Of a stretch of DNA of 64,000 nt, positions 1 to 10,284 are shown in pieces. Both the position numbers and the translations under genes were made by a program. Every line of letters starts with the position of its first letter. Within the stretch, counting starts at the first letter, position 1. The stretch covers positions 1 through 64,000 of the forward strand of contig CAVQCA010000140.1 in the NCBI GenBank assembly GCA_963710815.1. Direction: 5' to 3'. The notes beneath the pieces were generated by a model that was not told the DNA's origin, did no database searches, and saw only the letters and a list, made by a program, of their open reading frames with translations. The stretch comes from CAVQCA01 sp963710815. GTDB taxonomy: Bacteria > Pseudomonadota > Gammaproteobacteria > UBA9214.

Positions 1-310
1 CCGTCAGCTCGCGTCCGTCATGCAGCGGGCCGCTGCACCCCTTAACGATCACCCTCATGTCGGCGAGGTCCGGCAGACCGGCATGATCCTCGCAATCGAG
101 ATGGCGCGCGAGAAGCACAACCGCACGCCCTACCCCTGGCAGGAACGGCGCGGTCTCGAGGCCTATCGGTATGCCCTGGCCCATGGCGTGCTGCTGCGCC
201 CGCTCGGCAACGTCGTCTATTTCATGCCGCCCTATGTCATCACCCCGGATGAAATCGAACTGCTGGCCGGGGTGGCGGCCGGCGCCATAGACCAGGCCAC
301 CCGGGATTGA
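1..310 (+). CDS. bioA: Adenosylmethionine-8-amino-7-oxononanoate aminotransferase, 3' end only
   Basis: This is the C-terminal part of the PLP-dependent BioA enzyme of biotin synthesis, which makes 7,8-diaminopelargonate from KAPA using S-adenosylmethionine as amino donor. The reading frame is open to the left edge, so the start lies outside the window. About 100 residues remain. They include the stretch VGEVRQTGMILAIEMA and the C-terminal RPLGNVVYFMPPYVIT, both typical of the small domain of class III aminotransferases and closest in wording to BioA. The PLP lysine lies upstream and is not visible. The stop is followed after 7 bases by rsmE on the same strand, so the two are probably cotranscribed. 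A related class III aminotransferase cannot be fully excluded from the tail alone. Confidence 0.85.
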   Translation, partial: RQLASVMQRAAAPLNDHPHVGEVRQTGMILAIEMAREKHNRTPYPWQERRGLEAYRYALAHGVLLRPLGNVVYFMPPYVITPDEIELLAGVAAGAIDQATRD

Positions 311-317
311 GACCACC

Positions 318-1058
318 GTGCGCATACCGCGACTCTACCTGCCACTGCACCTTGAGGACGGGGCGGTCCTTGGACTCGGCGAGCAGACTGCCCACCACGT
401 CACGCACGTGCTGCGCCTGCGTGCCGGTGCGGCGATCAGAGTATTCGATGGACGGGGAAGCGAGCACGAGGCGAAGCTCCTGGAGATACGGCGGTCGCAA
501 GTGACGGTCGAGGCAGGCAGGGCGGTGGTGAGCATTGCCGAGCCGCCGTTTGCGGTCACCCTGGCCCAGGGCATTCCGCGCGGCGACCGCATGGACCTGA
601 TACTGCAAAAGACGGTCGAACTGGGAGTCACGGCGGTGCAGCCCTTATGGACGGCGCGCAGCCACGCGCGCGTCGGGAACGAGCGGTTGGAGAAACGCAT
701 GCGTCACTGGCAGGGTGTGGTAATCAGCGCCTGCGAACAATGCGGGCGCGCCACCCTTCCGGCGCTGGCGGCCCCGGCTGAATACCGGTCCTGGCTGAAC
801 GACGGTCCCCGCCACGGCTGCCGGCTTCTGCTCGACCCCGAGGCTCGACAGACGCCAGGTGACCTGCGACGGCCGGATGCAGGTGATTCCATTGTGCTGC
901 TGGCGGGGCCGGAAGGCGGTATCGACGCCGAGGAGACAAAGCTGGCGGTATCAGCGGGATTCACCGCCGTGCGTCTGGGGCCACGCATCCTGCGTACGGA
1001 AACCGCCGCCATGGCAATGCTTGCGGGTATGCAGGTCTTGTGGGGTGACATGCGTTGA
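318..1058 (+). CDS. rsmE: 16S rRNA (uracil1498-N3)-methyltransferase
   Basis: RsmE methylates N3 of U1498 in 16S rRNA within the 30S subunit, using S-adenosylmethionine. The protein has 246 residues, the usual family length. An N-terminal PUA-like part (about 1-70, with RIPRLYLP and TAHHVTHVLRLRAGAAIRVFDG) precedes a SPOUT-type knot domain. The knot carries the family signatures LLAGPEGGIDAEE (about 195-207) and LGPRILRTETA (about 221-231). The start is a GTG 7 bases after the bioA stop, giving the normal N-terminus MRIPRLYLP. The gene is followed by a CheW-like gene on the opposite strand, so it ends its transcription unit. Nothing looks damaged. Confidence 0.95.
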   Translation: MRIPRLYLPLHLEDGAVLGLGEQTAHHVTHVLRLRAGAAIRVFDGRGSEHEAKLLEIRRSQVTVEAGRAVVSIAEPPFAVTLAQGIPRGDRMDLILQKTVELGVTAVQPLWTARSHARVGNERLEKRMRHWQGVVISACEQCGRATLPALAAPAEYRSWLNDGPRHGCRLLLDPEARQTPGDLRRPDAGDSIVLLAGPEGGIDAEETKLAVSAGFTAVRLGPRILRTETAAMAMLAGMQVLWGDMR

Positions 1059-1126
1059 AAACCGTTCGCGCCCGCCGGACAGGGGGCGTTTGCATCAACG
1101 AGGTGAATCTCGGCGCCCGGAAAAGT

Positions 1127-1594
1127 TCAGGCCGTAGCGTGCCAATGCTGCTCCAGCATTCCCTGGAGGTAATCGAGGTCCGGAATCACCGCCTGCTCAC
1201 GGCCGATATAGACGCGGCACTGCAATGCCGGCAGGTCGCAGTTCTCGACATCATCGACGGTGGTGTTGTCGAACTGGATCGACCGCGGCAGCGCTGCCGC
1301 CACGATGGCATAGTGTCGCACCGGGCTGTCCGCCCGCACGGAATTGACGATGATGAGGCGTGAATAAACCGGATTGGCGGGGATCTTGTCGCCGCACAGC
1401 AGTTCGAGCGACACCATGGGGATGCGCTGGCCACGCCAGTTGATAACGCCCAGCAGCCAGTCCGGAGAATCATCGGGTCGCTCTTCCGGCACCCGGTAAT
1501 TACAGACCTCCACGACTGCCACATGCGGCAGCAGCATGCTCACCTCGCGCAACGGAACCCACAGGCTGCGAATCTGATCGGAGACGCCGCTCAC
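1127..1594 (-). CDS. chpC: CheW-like adaptor, ChpC type
   Basis: This 155-residue protein is a single CheW domain. Such proteins couple a chemoreceptor to a CheA-type kinase at the inner face of the membrane. CheW signatures include LGVINWRGQRIPMVSLELL and the final YLQGMLEQHWH. It is the last gene of the Pil-Chp run: the ChpA stop lies 27 bases upstream. In Pseudomonas the corresponding last CheW gene is chpC, and I use that name by position. The methyltransferase PilK and methylesterase ChpB found in Pseudomonas between PilJ and ChpC are absent here. A second CheW protein (PilI) sits at the other end of the cluster, so this one probably serves another receptor or an accessory role. Confidence 0.85.
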   Translation of the reverse strand: MSGVSDQIRSLWVPLREVSMLLPHVAVVEVCNYRVPEERPDDSPDWLLGVINWRGQRIPMVSLELLCGDKIPANPVYSRLIIVNSVRADSPVRHYAIVAAALPRSIQFDNTTVDDVENCDLPALQCRVYIGREQAVIPDLDYLQGMLEQHWHATA

Positions 1595-1621
1595 CGGATG
1601 GCTCCTTTCAGCCGCCCGGGT

Positions 1622-4600
1622 TCAGGTCTGACCGCAAGCATCAGCCTGCTCCTGCCCGTCCGCCATGGGTATGCCGATGAGTTTATGGATGGTGTTCACC
1701 AGTTCATGCTCCTGAAACGGTTTGCCGAGATAATGATTAACGCCGATCTGCATGGCCCGCTCCCGATGCTTGTCGCCGGTGCGGGAGGTGATCATTGTGA
1801 TCGGTATGTGCCGCAGCCTTTCATCGTTGCGTACATGCCTGGCAAGTTCAAAACCGTCCATGCGCGGCATCTCGATATCGAGCAGCATAACGTCGGGAAC
1901 ACGATCCTGCAGCAGGCTTACGGCGTCCACGCCGTCCTTTGCGGTCACTACCTCGAACCCGTAGCGCTCCAGCAGTCGTGTGGTCACCTTGCGCACGGTA
2001 ATCGAATCATCCACGATCATGACAAGCAGCCGTTCCCTGGCGGCCGTGTCAGCGGGTGCGACAGGCGCTGCTTTCCTAACGGCCATGCGGGACACGGCCG
2101 CCATGTCCAGAATGAGAATGACACGGCCATCGCCCAGGATCGTGGCGCCCGACACTCCGGGGACACTGCTCAGCTGCGCGCCCAGAGGCTTGACCACGAT
2201 CTCACGATTGCCGATGAGGGCGTCCACTTGCAGGGCGAGTCGTTTCTCGCCGACGCGAACCAGCAGCACCGGTATTCTTCCCTGCGCGCCCTTCAGGTCC
2301 ATACCGCCCAGATTCAGCAATGTCCCCAGATGATGCAACGGGTAAACGATGCCGGCATAGCTGTAGGCAGCCTCCGGCGATTCGTAGCATTCCGCGAGAA
2401 ATGAGGCGTCCACACGGACGACACCCTCGATCGCACCAAGAGGGACACAGTAGGTTTCCTCGCTTACCCTCACCAGCAGCGCCTGGTTGATCGCCAGCGT
2501 GTATGGCAGGCGTACGGTGAAGATGCTGCCCTTGCCCACGGCGGAATCGATCGACAGAGAGCCGCCAAGCTGCTTGACCTCGCTGTTCACCACATCCATG
2601 CCCACCCCGCGGCCCGAAATCTGCGTTACCCTGGCGGCAGTACTGAAACCTGTCTGCAGGACGAACTGCATGACCTCGCTCTCGGAGACTTGTGCATCCG
2701 CCGCAAGCTGGCCGCGTTCGATCGCGCGCGCGCGGATGGCCTCGTGATTGATACCCCTGCCGTCATCGGCGACCTGAAGCACGATTTCGGGCCCCTCGCG
2801 GTGAGTGGTTATCCTGATGGTACCCGTTTCCGGCTTGCCCGCTTCCCTGCGCTGTTCCGGGGTTTCGATGCCGTGATCAACGGCGTTGCGCAACATATGC
2901 TCGAGTGGGGCGATGATCCGTTCTATCACATTACGGTCCATCTCGCCCTCGGCGCCATCCAGTACGAGCTCGACCTTCTTGCCAAGTTCCCCGGCTGACT
3001 GACGCACGATACGCCGCAATCGCGGCGCAAGCCCGGCGAACGGGATCATGCGTGCATGCATGAGTCCTTCCTGAAGATCGGTAATGACACGCGATTGCTG
3101 CAGCAGCAGTGATTCCGTCTCGCGGGTAGTATTATCCAGCAGTTCCTGGATGCTGTGCAGGTCGCTTATCGTCTCCACCAGCGAACGTGACAATTGCTGC
3201 AGATTCGAATAGCGGTCCATCTCCAGGGGATCGAAGTCGTGGTTGCGGTCCTCGGCTTCCCGCTCGAACCGGTGCAGGAGCCGTGTCTCGCTTTCAATCT
3301 CGAATTGTCGCAACTGGTCACGCACCCGGTTTATGGTCTGGTGCAACTCGGCCAGGTTGAAGCGATAAGCGCCAAGCTGCTGTTCCAGGCGGGCCTGGTA
3401 GATGTTGATCTCGCCGGAGTTATTTACCAGATTGTCAAGCAGCTCGGCCTGCACACGCACCTGTTCACCCCGTACGCGTGATGCCTTGCGCCGCTCCGGC
3501 TGGTGCGGCATGATTTCGCCGTCCCTGGAGTCCCCGGGCTGCAATCTTCCGGCGGTCGCCGTGTCGGCGGAATCGAATTCAGCGACGATCACCGACTCAT
3601 CGGAGGCTGCGACCTCGGCGGGCGGATCCTGCACGACCGGGACGTCGTGCGGCTGCTGTGTCTGCACCACGACTTCAACTTCAGGTTCAACTTCAGGTTC
3701 AAGTCCAGGTTCAGGTTCATCCACCATCGCCTCTGCGGCCCTGCTTCCTGCAGACTCATCCTCCAGACCCAGACATCCCAGTTGTTCTTCCAGTGCCTGC
3801 GCGTGTTCCGGGATCTCGCGGGCCTTGACCTTCTCCAGCATGTCGGCAAGTCTGTCATGCGCCTGCCGCAACAACCCGAAGAGTTGTTCGGTGGTCTCGA
3901 CATTCCCCTCGGATACCCGGGTCAGCAGGGTTTCAATCCCGTGACTGAGGTCCCCGATAGCGGCAATATTGATCATGCGAGCGCCGCCTTTCAGGGTATG
4001 CAGCTGGCGCTGGAATTCATTCATCAGCTCCCGCTGCGCAGGGTCCGCCACCCATGCGTGCAGGGTGGCCTCGCTGCTTTCAATAATCTCGGTCGCCTCT
4101 TCCAGGAAGACATCGAACAATTCGGGGTCTATATCGGCATAGTGATCCACGTCCACGGACGGGACCACCCCGTTGACCGCGGGGGTATCCGGCGCGATTT
4201 CACTTTTACGATCCGGCGTGGACGGTTCCGGACCTGGAGCGACGTGATCCGCCGACTCAGGCGGAATTTTCTCCGGGATTTCGGCAACCGCGTCCTCCGT
4301 CACGGAGGATTCATCCAGTGACGCAATCTGTGGCAAACCGTGGATCCGCTCCTGCAACGAGTACATCAAGGCGGCATCGAAGGAATCATCAGGCAGCCTG
4401 TCGACCAGTTCCGACATCGCCGCGGTACACGAACCAAGCACATCCACAGCCTCCTGACTCACAGACTGCTGTGCCTCTTTTAACGCACTGAAATAGGTAT
4501 AGAGCTCACCGGCCAGCACGCTGATGAAGGAAACCTGCGCGGATTCCGCGATACCGGACAGGGTATGCAACGCACGGTAGAGCGGCTCCGTGACATGACA

Positions 4601-7501
4601 GGCAACCCCGGCGCGATCGCAACCCTGGATAAATTCCCGCATTGCATTGAGGTGATCGCGGCACTCCCGCTCGAAGATGTCGAGCAACTCCGACCTGTCC
4701 TCTTCGGCATCAGCCACGGGCACACCCGTGTCACACGCCGGCGGCTCTGTTTCGCTGAATGCAATACCGGAATCGGGCGGAGAAATGCTTTCGCCGCGCG
4801 CGAGTTTCTGTGCCGCCTCGATTACCGTACGGTAATCCACACCCGGCGCCGGCCCCCCGCCAACCTGACCGACCAGTTCGGACAGGAGTGAAGACACCTG
4901 GCCGAAAAACGCCGAGAGTTCCGCGCTTACCTCGACCCAGCCATCGATGACGCGATTCAGCAGCGCCTCGATTGCCCAGGCGAATTCACCAATGACCATC
5001 GCGCCGACCATGCGTCCGCTGCCTTTCAGGGTATGGAATGACCGGCGCACGGCGTCCAATGCCTCCCTGTTGCCGGGGTTACCCAGCCACTCGGGTACAT
5101 TGACCGAGATCTTCTCCAGCTCTACGGCGGCTTCCTCCATGAAAATGTCCACGATCTCCGGGTCTGCATCGTCGCGGAGCACCGGCAACCCGGATTCCGC
5201 CGTCACGTTGACTTCGCCGCTCATGGCATCAAGAACGCTCTCTTGCTCCCCGTGTGCCGTCTGTGTCTCCTCGACAACTTCCCCGGCATCCATTGAGGTC
5301 GGGGTCACGACAGCTTCGCGGGCAAGACTGGAGCTCGAGGACAGGATGGAGTCCAGAAGATCGACCACCTGCACGACCAGACCGTTGACATCCGCCCGGG
5401 GCGCAGGCCCTCCCTTGATCTGTTCCAGCAATTGCGCGAGGGACTCGGTCACCTGCCCCATCAAGTCCCGCTGTTGCTTGCCGCCGTCGGTCGCGCCGTC
5501 AATGAACTGCCTGACGAGGCGTTCGAAGACCCAGGCAAATTCGCCCAGAGCCAGGGCGCCGACCATGCGACCGCTGCCCTTGAGGGTGTGAAATGCCCGG
5601 CGGATGGTTTCCAGTTTTTCCTCGTCTCCTTCCCCCGCCATCGCCTCGGGTATGAGTTCGGCCAGCAGCGCGATTTCACCCGCAGCCTCTTCCAGGAAGA
5701 TATCGAATATCTCCCTGTCTATATCCCCGGCGATGACCTGCAGGTCGGTGATTACGGGCACCTGCACCACGGATGGCTCGACGACGGGAGGGGCCGTGGC
5801 GGTCCACGCCCGATCCACGGGTGCCTGCGTACCGGCAGTCAGGGATGAATAACCGAGTTTGTCCAGACTCTGCTCGGCAACATCGAGCACCGTGTCGCCA
5901 AAGAGAGGGCCGTCCCTTAGCTCCTCGACATAGTATTCGAGGCTGCAGAAGGCATCGGCAAGTGCATCCAGTTGCCGATCATCGGGTCCCGCCGCGCCTG
6001 CGATCAACTCTTGAGAGACACAGGCACAGAGCCGGGTAACAAGCGAAGCCGCGCGCGCTTCACCTGACAGCAGCAGACCGCCGCTCACCTGATCGAGCAG
6101 CGACGGGACATCGTCAAGCACATCGCGCACACCCGGCGTCCTGATATAGCTGTCGATGTGCTCCCTGGCACCGGTCATATTGGCGACAAGCTCACGAGTG
6201 ACGGCCGCGATCCCCTCTCGGCAGGTGCTGTCCTGTGCCGTTCCCGCCCGGGAATGGTACGCATTGCCGGCGGGCAGCTCCTGCAACGCCGCCTCGACCT
6301 CGAGCAAGGCATCCGCCAGATGCAGCAGTCCGGACTCCTGTATGGATTCTTCACCATCGAGCATCGCGCGGACCACGCGTTCATGCTCTGCCAGCAGACG
6401 GGCCGCATCTTCAAGACCGATCATGCCAACGGTATTTCCCAACACATGGATGTCGTCGGCGATGCCCGCCAGGTCCGCCACTTCCGTCAACCCTGTGCGC
6501 ATGAAACCGTCGAGCCGTTCCTTGATATTCTCGATACGCTCGCCCGCCATCGCCGCCACGCTGCCGAACAGTTCCTCGTTGCACCCGGTGAGGCTCTCGG
6601 CAGCCGCGCACCGGTCTGATTCCCGCGGTGCGTAGATCTCCCTGATGTCCCCGATGCGGCCCGCCGGGGTTTCAGCCTGCAGGATCCGGAACAACAACAG
6701 CCTGAGCAAGTCATCGGGGATCGATCCTGATAACGCGGTCTCTCCGATGTCGATCAGGCGCTTGATCTGGCGGTCGATACGCCCGAACAACTGCCTGGTA
6801 TCGGGGGACGCCGGCAACGCCCCGCGCATCAGCGCCTCGGCCAGTCCAGCGCCGAACCACCACAGACGCGCCACCGATTCGCACCTGGAGGCCTGCTGGA
6901 GATTGGCAAGCACTTCATAAAGCGTGTGCAGGCCGCCGTTGTTCCTGCCCGCACGGTACCATTCCACCAGACCCGCTTGATAGCGTTGTCTATAGGTACT
7001 CGCAAGCTCCTGAACATCGGGCAGGTCATCGTGCGGCTGCGAATTGAAACAGGCGGTCGGTACGGGTATCGCCAGATCGGGGTTGAATACTGCACTCTCG
7101 GTCAGCGGTTCTTCACCACAGACGGTACGCAGGCGGTTTATGACAGGCAACAGCACGGCCAGTGCTTCGCGGCGTGCCGGGCTGAGTCGTGACAGGTAGT
7201 CCGGCAGCTGAATAAACGCCTGCACCAGAACCTCGAGGGTCGTTTCCGTCGACTCTACCCGCTTCTCTTCCAGGGCGCGAAGGGCATTCTCCATCTCCGC
7301 CGCCAGCAGGGATGCCCCGTGCAACTCGATCATTTGCAACGGTCCCCGCGCCTGATGCAGACTCTCGATGCACTCCTGCAGATGCCGCGTGTCTTCCGGC
7401 CTTCCGGCAAACTCCTCAAGACTATGGCGGGCTTGATTTAATGTCCCGGTGAGTTCGTGCCTGACCCGGTTCAGGGCGGTGTAATCTATCGCTTCGCTCA
7501 T
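1622..7501 (-). CDS. chpA: Hybrid chemosensory histidine kinase with several Hpt domains (ChpA/PilL)
   Basis: This 1959-residue kinase is the core of the Pil-Chp system that controls type IV pilus twitching. Using residue numbers from an upstream possible start at 7519, Hpt motifs HTLKGSGRM lie at about 644 and 829, a variant HTLSG at about 985, and HTLKGGARM at about 1174. Two further Hpt-like bundles in the first 500 residues lack a clear histidine. A dimerisation segment (AELLDNLVNNSGEINIYQAR), the ATPase domain (LRNAVDHGIE, ADDGRGI, GRGVGMDVV) and a CheW-like domain follow. The C-terminal receiver domain has DD near its start and phospho-acceptor Asp at about 1881 (LLDIEMPRMDG). The ATG at 7501 is chosen because AGGA lies 7 bases upstream; 7504 is possible. 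The central linker is rich in Glu/Pro. It is followed by chpC. Confidence 0.95.
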   Translation of the reverse strand: MSEAIDYTALNRVRHELTGTLNQARHSLEEFAGRPEDTRHLQECIESLHQARGPLQMIELHGASLLAAEMENALRALEEKRVESTETTLEVLVQAFIQLPDYLSRLSPARREALAVLLPVINRLRTVCGEEPLTESAVFNPDLAIPVPTACFNSQPHDDLPDVQELASTYRQRYQAGLVEWYRAGRNNGGLHTLYEVLANLQQASRCESVARLWWFGAGLAEALMRGALPASPDTRQLFGRIDRQIKRLIDIGETALSGSIPDDLLRLLLFRILQAETPAGRIGDIREIYAPRESDRCAAAESLTGCNEELFGSVAAMAGERIENIKERLDGFMRTGLTEVADLAGIADDIHVLGNTVGMIGLEDAARLLAEHERVVRAMLDGEESIQESGLLHLADALLEVEAALQELPAGNAYHSRAGTAQDSTCREGIAAVTRELVANMTGAREHIDSYIRTPGVRDVLDDVPSLLDQVSGGLLLSGEARAASLVTRLCACVSQELIAGAAGPDDRQLDALADAFCSLEYYVEELRDGPLFGDTVLDVAEQSLDKLGYSSLTAGTQAPVDRAWTATAPPVVEPSVVQVPVITDLQVIAGDIDREIFDIFLEEAAGEIALLAELIPEAMAGEGDEEKLETIRRAFHTLKGSGRMVGALALGEFAWVFERLVRQFIDGATDGGKQQRDLMGQVTESLAQLLEQIKGGPAPRADVNGLVVQVVDLLDSILSSSSSLAREAVVTPTSMDAGEVVEETQTAHGEQESVLDAMSGEVNVTAESGLPVLRDDADPEIVDIFMEEAAVELEKISVNVPEWLGNPGNREALDAVRRSFHTLKGSGRMVGAMVIGEFAWAIEALLNRVIDGWVEVSAELSAFFGQVSSLLSELVGQVGGGPAPGVDYRTVIEAAQKLARGESISPPDSGIAFSETEPPACDTGVPVADAEEDRSELLDIFERECRDHLNAMREFIQGCDRAGVACHVTEPLYRALHTLSGIAESAQVSFISVLAGELYTYFSALKEAQQSVSQEAVDVLGSCTAAMSELVDRLPDDSFDAALMYSLQERIHGLPQIASLDESSVTEDAVAEIPEKIPPESADHVAPGPEPSTPDRKSEIAPDTPAVNGVVPSVDVDHYADIDPELFDVFLEEATEIIESSEATLHAWVADPAQRELMNEFQRQLHTLKGGARMINIAAIGDLSHGIETLLTRVSEGNVETTEQLFGLLRQAHDRLADMLEKVKAREIPEHAQALEEQLGCLGLEDESAGSRAAEAMVDEPEPGLEPEVEPEVEVVVQTQQPHDVPVVQDPPAEVAASDESVIVAEFDSADTATAGRLQPGDSRDGEIMPHQPERRKASRVRGEQVRVQAELLDNLVNNSGEINIYQARLEQQLGAYRFNLAELHQTINRVRDQLRQFEIESETRLLHRFEREAEDRNHDFDPLEMDRYSNLQQLSRSLVETISDLHSIQELLDNTTRETESLLLQQSRVITDLQEGLMHARMIPFAGLAPRLRRIVRQSAGELGKKVELVLDGAEGEMDRNVIERIIAPLEHMLRNAVDHGIETPEQRREAGKPETGTIRITTHREGPEIVLQVADDGRGINHEAIRARAIERGQLAADAQVSESEVMQFVLQTGFSTAARVTQISGRGVGMDVVNSEVKQLGGSLSIDSAVGKGSIFTVRLPYTLAINQALLVRVSEETYCVPLGAIEGVVRVDASFLAECYESPEAAYSYAGIVYPLHHLGTLLNLGGMDLKGAQGRIPVLLVRVGEKRLALQVDALIGNREIVVKPLGAQLSSVPGVSGATILGDGRVILILDMAAVSRMAVRKAAPVAPADTAARERLLVMIVDDSITVRKVTTRLLERYGFEVVTAKDGVDAVSLLQDRVPDVMLLDIEMPRMDGFELARHVRNDERLRHIPITMITSRTGDKHRERAMQIGVNHYLGKPFQEHELVNTIHKLIGIPMADGQEQADACGQT

Positions 7502-7630
7502 CATTTTTCCTGTCAGCACGCCGCGAGATCCCTGATCTGCAGATCACTGGCAAACCTGTTGCGTATTAACACGTAACCTCAAGGCAGGGAGGCCGCATTT
7601 CCCCTGATCAACCGCCAGGGCATCATGACG

Positions 7631-9643
7631 TCAACCGGGCAGCTTGAATCCCGCAACGGATTTGTCGAGATCCTGCGCCAGCCGGGCCAGATTACCGATG
7701 GATTGCGACGTCCGCTCCGTGCCGGCGGCGGTCTGCGTCGTCACGTCCTGGATCCCGTTCATGGTCTTGGAAATCTCCGCCGCTGCCGCCGCCTGCTGCC
7801 GGGCGGCCCCCGAGATGGTCTGAATCAATCCGGCAAGCTGCTCGGAAACGCTTTCGATCTCCTCCAGCGCACCGCCGGCATCCTCCGCCAGGCGGGTGCC
7901 GTTCACTACGCCCGAGGTGCTCTTCTCCATGGAAATGACCGCCTCATTGGTATCCGCCTGAATCGCCTTGACCAGCGCCTCGATCTGCTTGGTCGCGTTC
8001 GCGGAACGCTCCGCCAGACGCTGCACCTCATCGGCAACCACCGCGAATCCACGACCCGCCTCTCCCGCCATGGCCGCCTGGATCGAGGCATTCAGTGCCA
8101 GTATGTTGGTCTGTTCGGCGATATCGTTGATGAGTTCGACGATGTCGCCGATTTCCTGGGAACTCTCACCAAGCCGTTTGATGCGCTTGGAGGTTTCCTG
8201 GATATGCTCGCGGATCGTCCCCATGCCTTCCATGGTACGTTTCACGGCGTTGCCGCCGTTCTTGGCGATCTCGACCGACCGCATCGCCACCTTGGAAGAC
8301 TCGCTGGCATTGTCCGAGACATCATCCAGGGAGTTGGTCATGGCATTGATAGCGGAGCTGGTGTTGACGATGTCATTCGACTGCTTCTCGCTCGCCCGGG
8401 AGAGTTGCTGCGCGATCTCCTCCGTCTCGTGTACCGCGCCCGAGAGCTGCCGCGAGGTCACGTTAATGGTCTTGACCAGATCCCGCAGGGAGTCGACGGT
8501 AACATTGATCGAGTCGGCAATTGAACCGGTAAAGTCCTCGCTCACCGTGGCCCGCACCGTCAGGTCACCCTCGGCCAGATCCCCCATTTCGTCCAGCAAG
8601 CGCATGATGGCTTCCTGGTTCCGCGCATTTTCATCCTCTATGACCTTGCTGCGGCGTTTCTGGTTGCGCAGGGTCTCAAAGCCCATCCAGAACAGGATGA
8701 ACAGCGCCACCGCACCCAGCAGATAAGCCAGTTCCATGGACACGAGCCGGTTATTCGTCATTCCGACATAGGCATCCTTCAATTCATCCGTCGCATCGAA
8801 CAGCCTTTCACTCTGGAGGGAAACGGATTTTGCCGCCGCCTGCGCGCTGACCAGCTCCCTGGTCTTGGCGGTGACGGCTCCGACATTTTTACCTGCACGA
8901 GCGAACAAGGTGGCAATCTGTCGCAACTTCGCCTGCGCCGCCTTGTTAGACACCGCCTGGACGCCACTTCGGCCATTTATCATTCCGTCGAGAACGCGGC
9001 CAAACTCGGCAGTGTCTTTCGCGAAGGCAATCGCCGCTGGCTCGACGTCCTCACCGGTCATGATCCTGTTGATATTGTTCACGATGCGCTGACTGAGCAC
9101 CGATTGGCGGCTCGCCAGGCTGACCAGGGATGCACTGGCCCCGCCCTCCACAAGAATGTCGACCACATCCTCGGAGTTTTTCAGAATGGCAGGCATGACC
9201 TCATGCATCACTCCTGCCGCACCGGCCGCAGCAAGTATCAGTTCCTTGCCGTTGATTACCGCATCGACCCCGCGATTGAAGCTTGCCCAGCTCGTCTCGA
9301 ACGCCTGAAATGCACCGATCAGGGAGCTGCTTTTTATCCCGGAGCCGGGAGTGAACTCCGCGCGCTGTGCGGTCATTATGTTGACGAACCGCCCCCTTGC
9401 CTGGACAAGGTGTTCAAATGCCTGACGATCTCCGGCCGATGCGGCCTGCACATAATTCGCGATACGCTGAGACAGCACCCGTTGCTCGCCAATGGATTCC
9501 AGGTTGCGCTGATCGGTCTCGGCCTGATTGCCGACGTGCACCAGCACACCCACCATCGCACACACCGCACTCAGCATCAGGAAGGTTAGAAATCGCATCC
9601 AGTTGCCGGACCCCAACATCTTTACGTCAAACGTTCCTTTCAT
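7631..9643 (-). CDS. pilJ: Type IV pilus methyl-accepting chemoreceptor
   Basis: PilJ is the inner-membrane receptor of the Pil-Chp pathway. It passes signals through CheW-like PilI to the ChpA kinase. The 670-residue protein has a transmembrane segment near residues 16-38, a periplasmic helical region of about 260 residues (PilJ-type, with repeated ESIGEQRVLSQRIANY-like helices at about 45 and 185), and a second membrane segment near 302-322. A HAMP-like region follows, then a cytoplasmic signalling domain with the highly conserved hairpin tip (ISELINDIAEQTN-like NILALNASIQAAMAGEAGRGFAVVADEVQRLAER). It ends in KLPG without a CheR-binding pentapeptide, which fits the absence of a PilK methyltransferase gene nearby. 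It lies 111 bases upstream of chpA and 78 bases downstream of pilI. Confidence 0.95.
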   Translation of the reverse strand: MKGTFDVKMLGSGNWMRFLTFLMLSAVCAMVGVLVHVGNQAETDQRNLESIGEQRVLSQRIANYVQAASAGDRQAFEHLVQARGRFVNIMTAQRAEFTPGSGIKSSSLIGAFQAFETSWASFNRGVDAVINGKELILAAAGAAGVMHEVMPAILKNSEDVVDILVEGGASASLVSLASRQSVLSQRIVNNINRIMTGEDVEPAAIAFAKDTAEFGRVLDGMINGRSGVQAVSNKAAQAKLRQIATLFARAGKNVGAVTAKTRELVSAQAAAKSVSLQSERLFDATDELKDAYVGMTNNRLVSMELAYLLGAVALFILFWMGFETLRNQKRRSKVIEDENARNQEAIMRLLDEMGDLAEGDLTVRATVSEDFTGSIADSINVTVDSLRDLVKTINVTSRQLSGAVHETEEIAQQLSRASEKQSNDIVNTSSAINAMTNSLDDVSDNASESSKVAMRSVEIAKNGGNAVKRTMEGMGTIREHIQETSKRIKRLGESSQEIGDIVELINDIAEQTNILALNASIQAAMAGEAGRGFAVVADEVQRLAERSANATKQIEALVKAIQADTNEAVISMEKSTSGVVNGTRLAEDAGGALEEIESVSEQLAGLIQTISGAARQQAAAAAEISKTMNGIQDVTTQTAAGTERTSQSIGNLARLAQDLDKSVAGFKLPG

Positions 9644-9721
9644 GGTCTGTCTCCTGACCGATCGATCTCTGATTCCGGAATGTATCCCCTGCCCACCCGA
9701 CCTTCCTCCCGTCTCGCCACC

Positions 9722-10255
9722 TCAGCCCGCGGTCTGCAGAAACTGTGGCGACTCAATCAGTTTCGAGAAACTGAAAATACCCCAATGCTCTCCATCAATG
9801 CTGAAACCCCGATGTACATAAGGCCGCAATGCCTCGTCTATCCCGCCGGGTTCAGCCACGATGGCCTCCTCGGGAAAATGCTTCAGGCCCATGACCTCAT
9901 CCACGATCAGGCCTGAATAAATCCCCCCGCACTCGGCGACCATCACCCGGGTACGCCTGTCTATCGGGGTCAGGCGGCCATGCATGAATCCGTTCATATC
10001 GATCACGGGAAGCAGTCTCCCACGTATATTCGCAATGCCCCGCACCCAGGAGCGGGTGTAGGGAATCACCGTCAGCTCCGGGTAGGTCAGTATCTCGACT
10101 ACTTCGCCCATGGCGGCGGCCATGCGGCTGTATGCAAGCCGGAAAACCACGCCGGACCACTGGCGCCTGGATTCGGTGTTTTGCGGCAGGCCGGTGGCGG
10201 AGTGCCGGCAACGATCCTCGATCTGCTTCAGGATGGATACGGGGTCGATTGACAT
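9722..10255 (-). CDS. pilI: CheW-like adaptor PilI
   Basis: PilI links the PilJ receptor to the ChpA kinase. The protein is a CheW domain with GIANIRGRLLPVIDMNGFMHG in the middle and GLIVDEVMGLKHFPEE later. I chose the ATG at 10255 (N-terminus MSIDPVSILKQIEDRC, 177 residues) because it lies 29 bases past the pilH stop; an in-frame start at 10288 would overlap pilH by a few bases and give an unusual leader. It is the third gene of the minus-strand run pilG-pilH-pilI-pilJ-chpA-chpC and is probably cotranscribed with all of them. Confidence 0.9.
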   Translation of the reverse strand: MSIDPVSILKQIEDRCRHSATGLPQNTESRRQWSGVVFRLAYSRMAAAMGEVVEILTYPELTVIPYTRSWVRGIANIRGRLLPVIDMNGFMHGRLTPIDRRTRVMVAECGGIYSGLIVDEVMGLKHFPEEAIVAEPGGIDEALRPYVHRGFSIDGEHWGIFSFSKLIESPQFLQTAG

Positions 10256-10284
10256 AATGGCTGTCGATGTCCGCGCCATCAGCA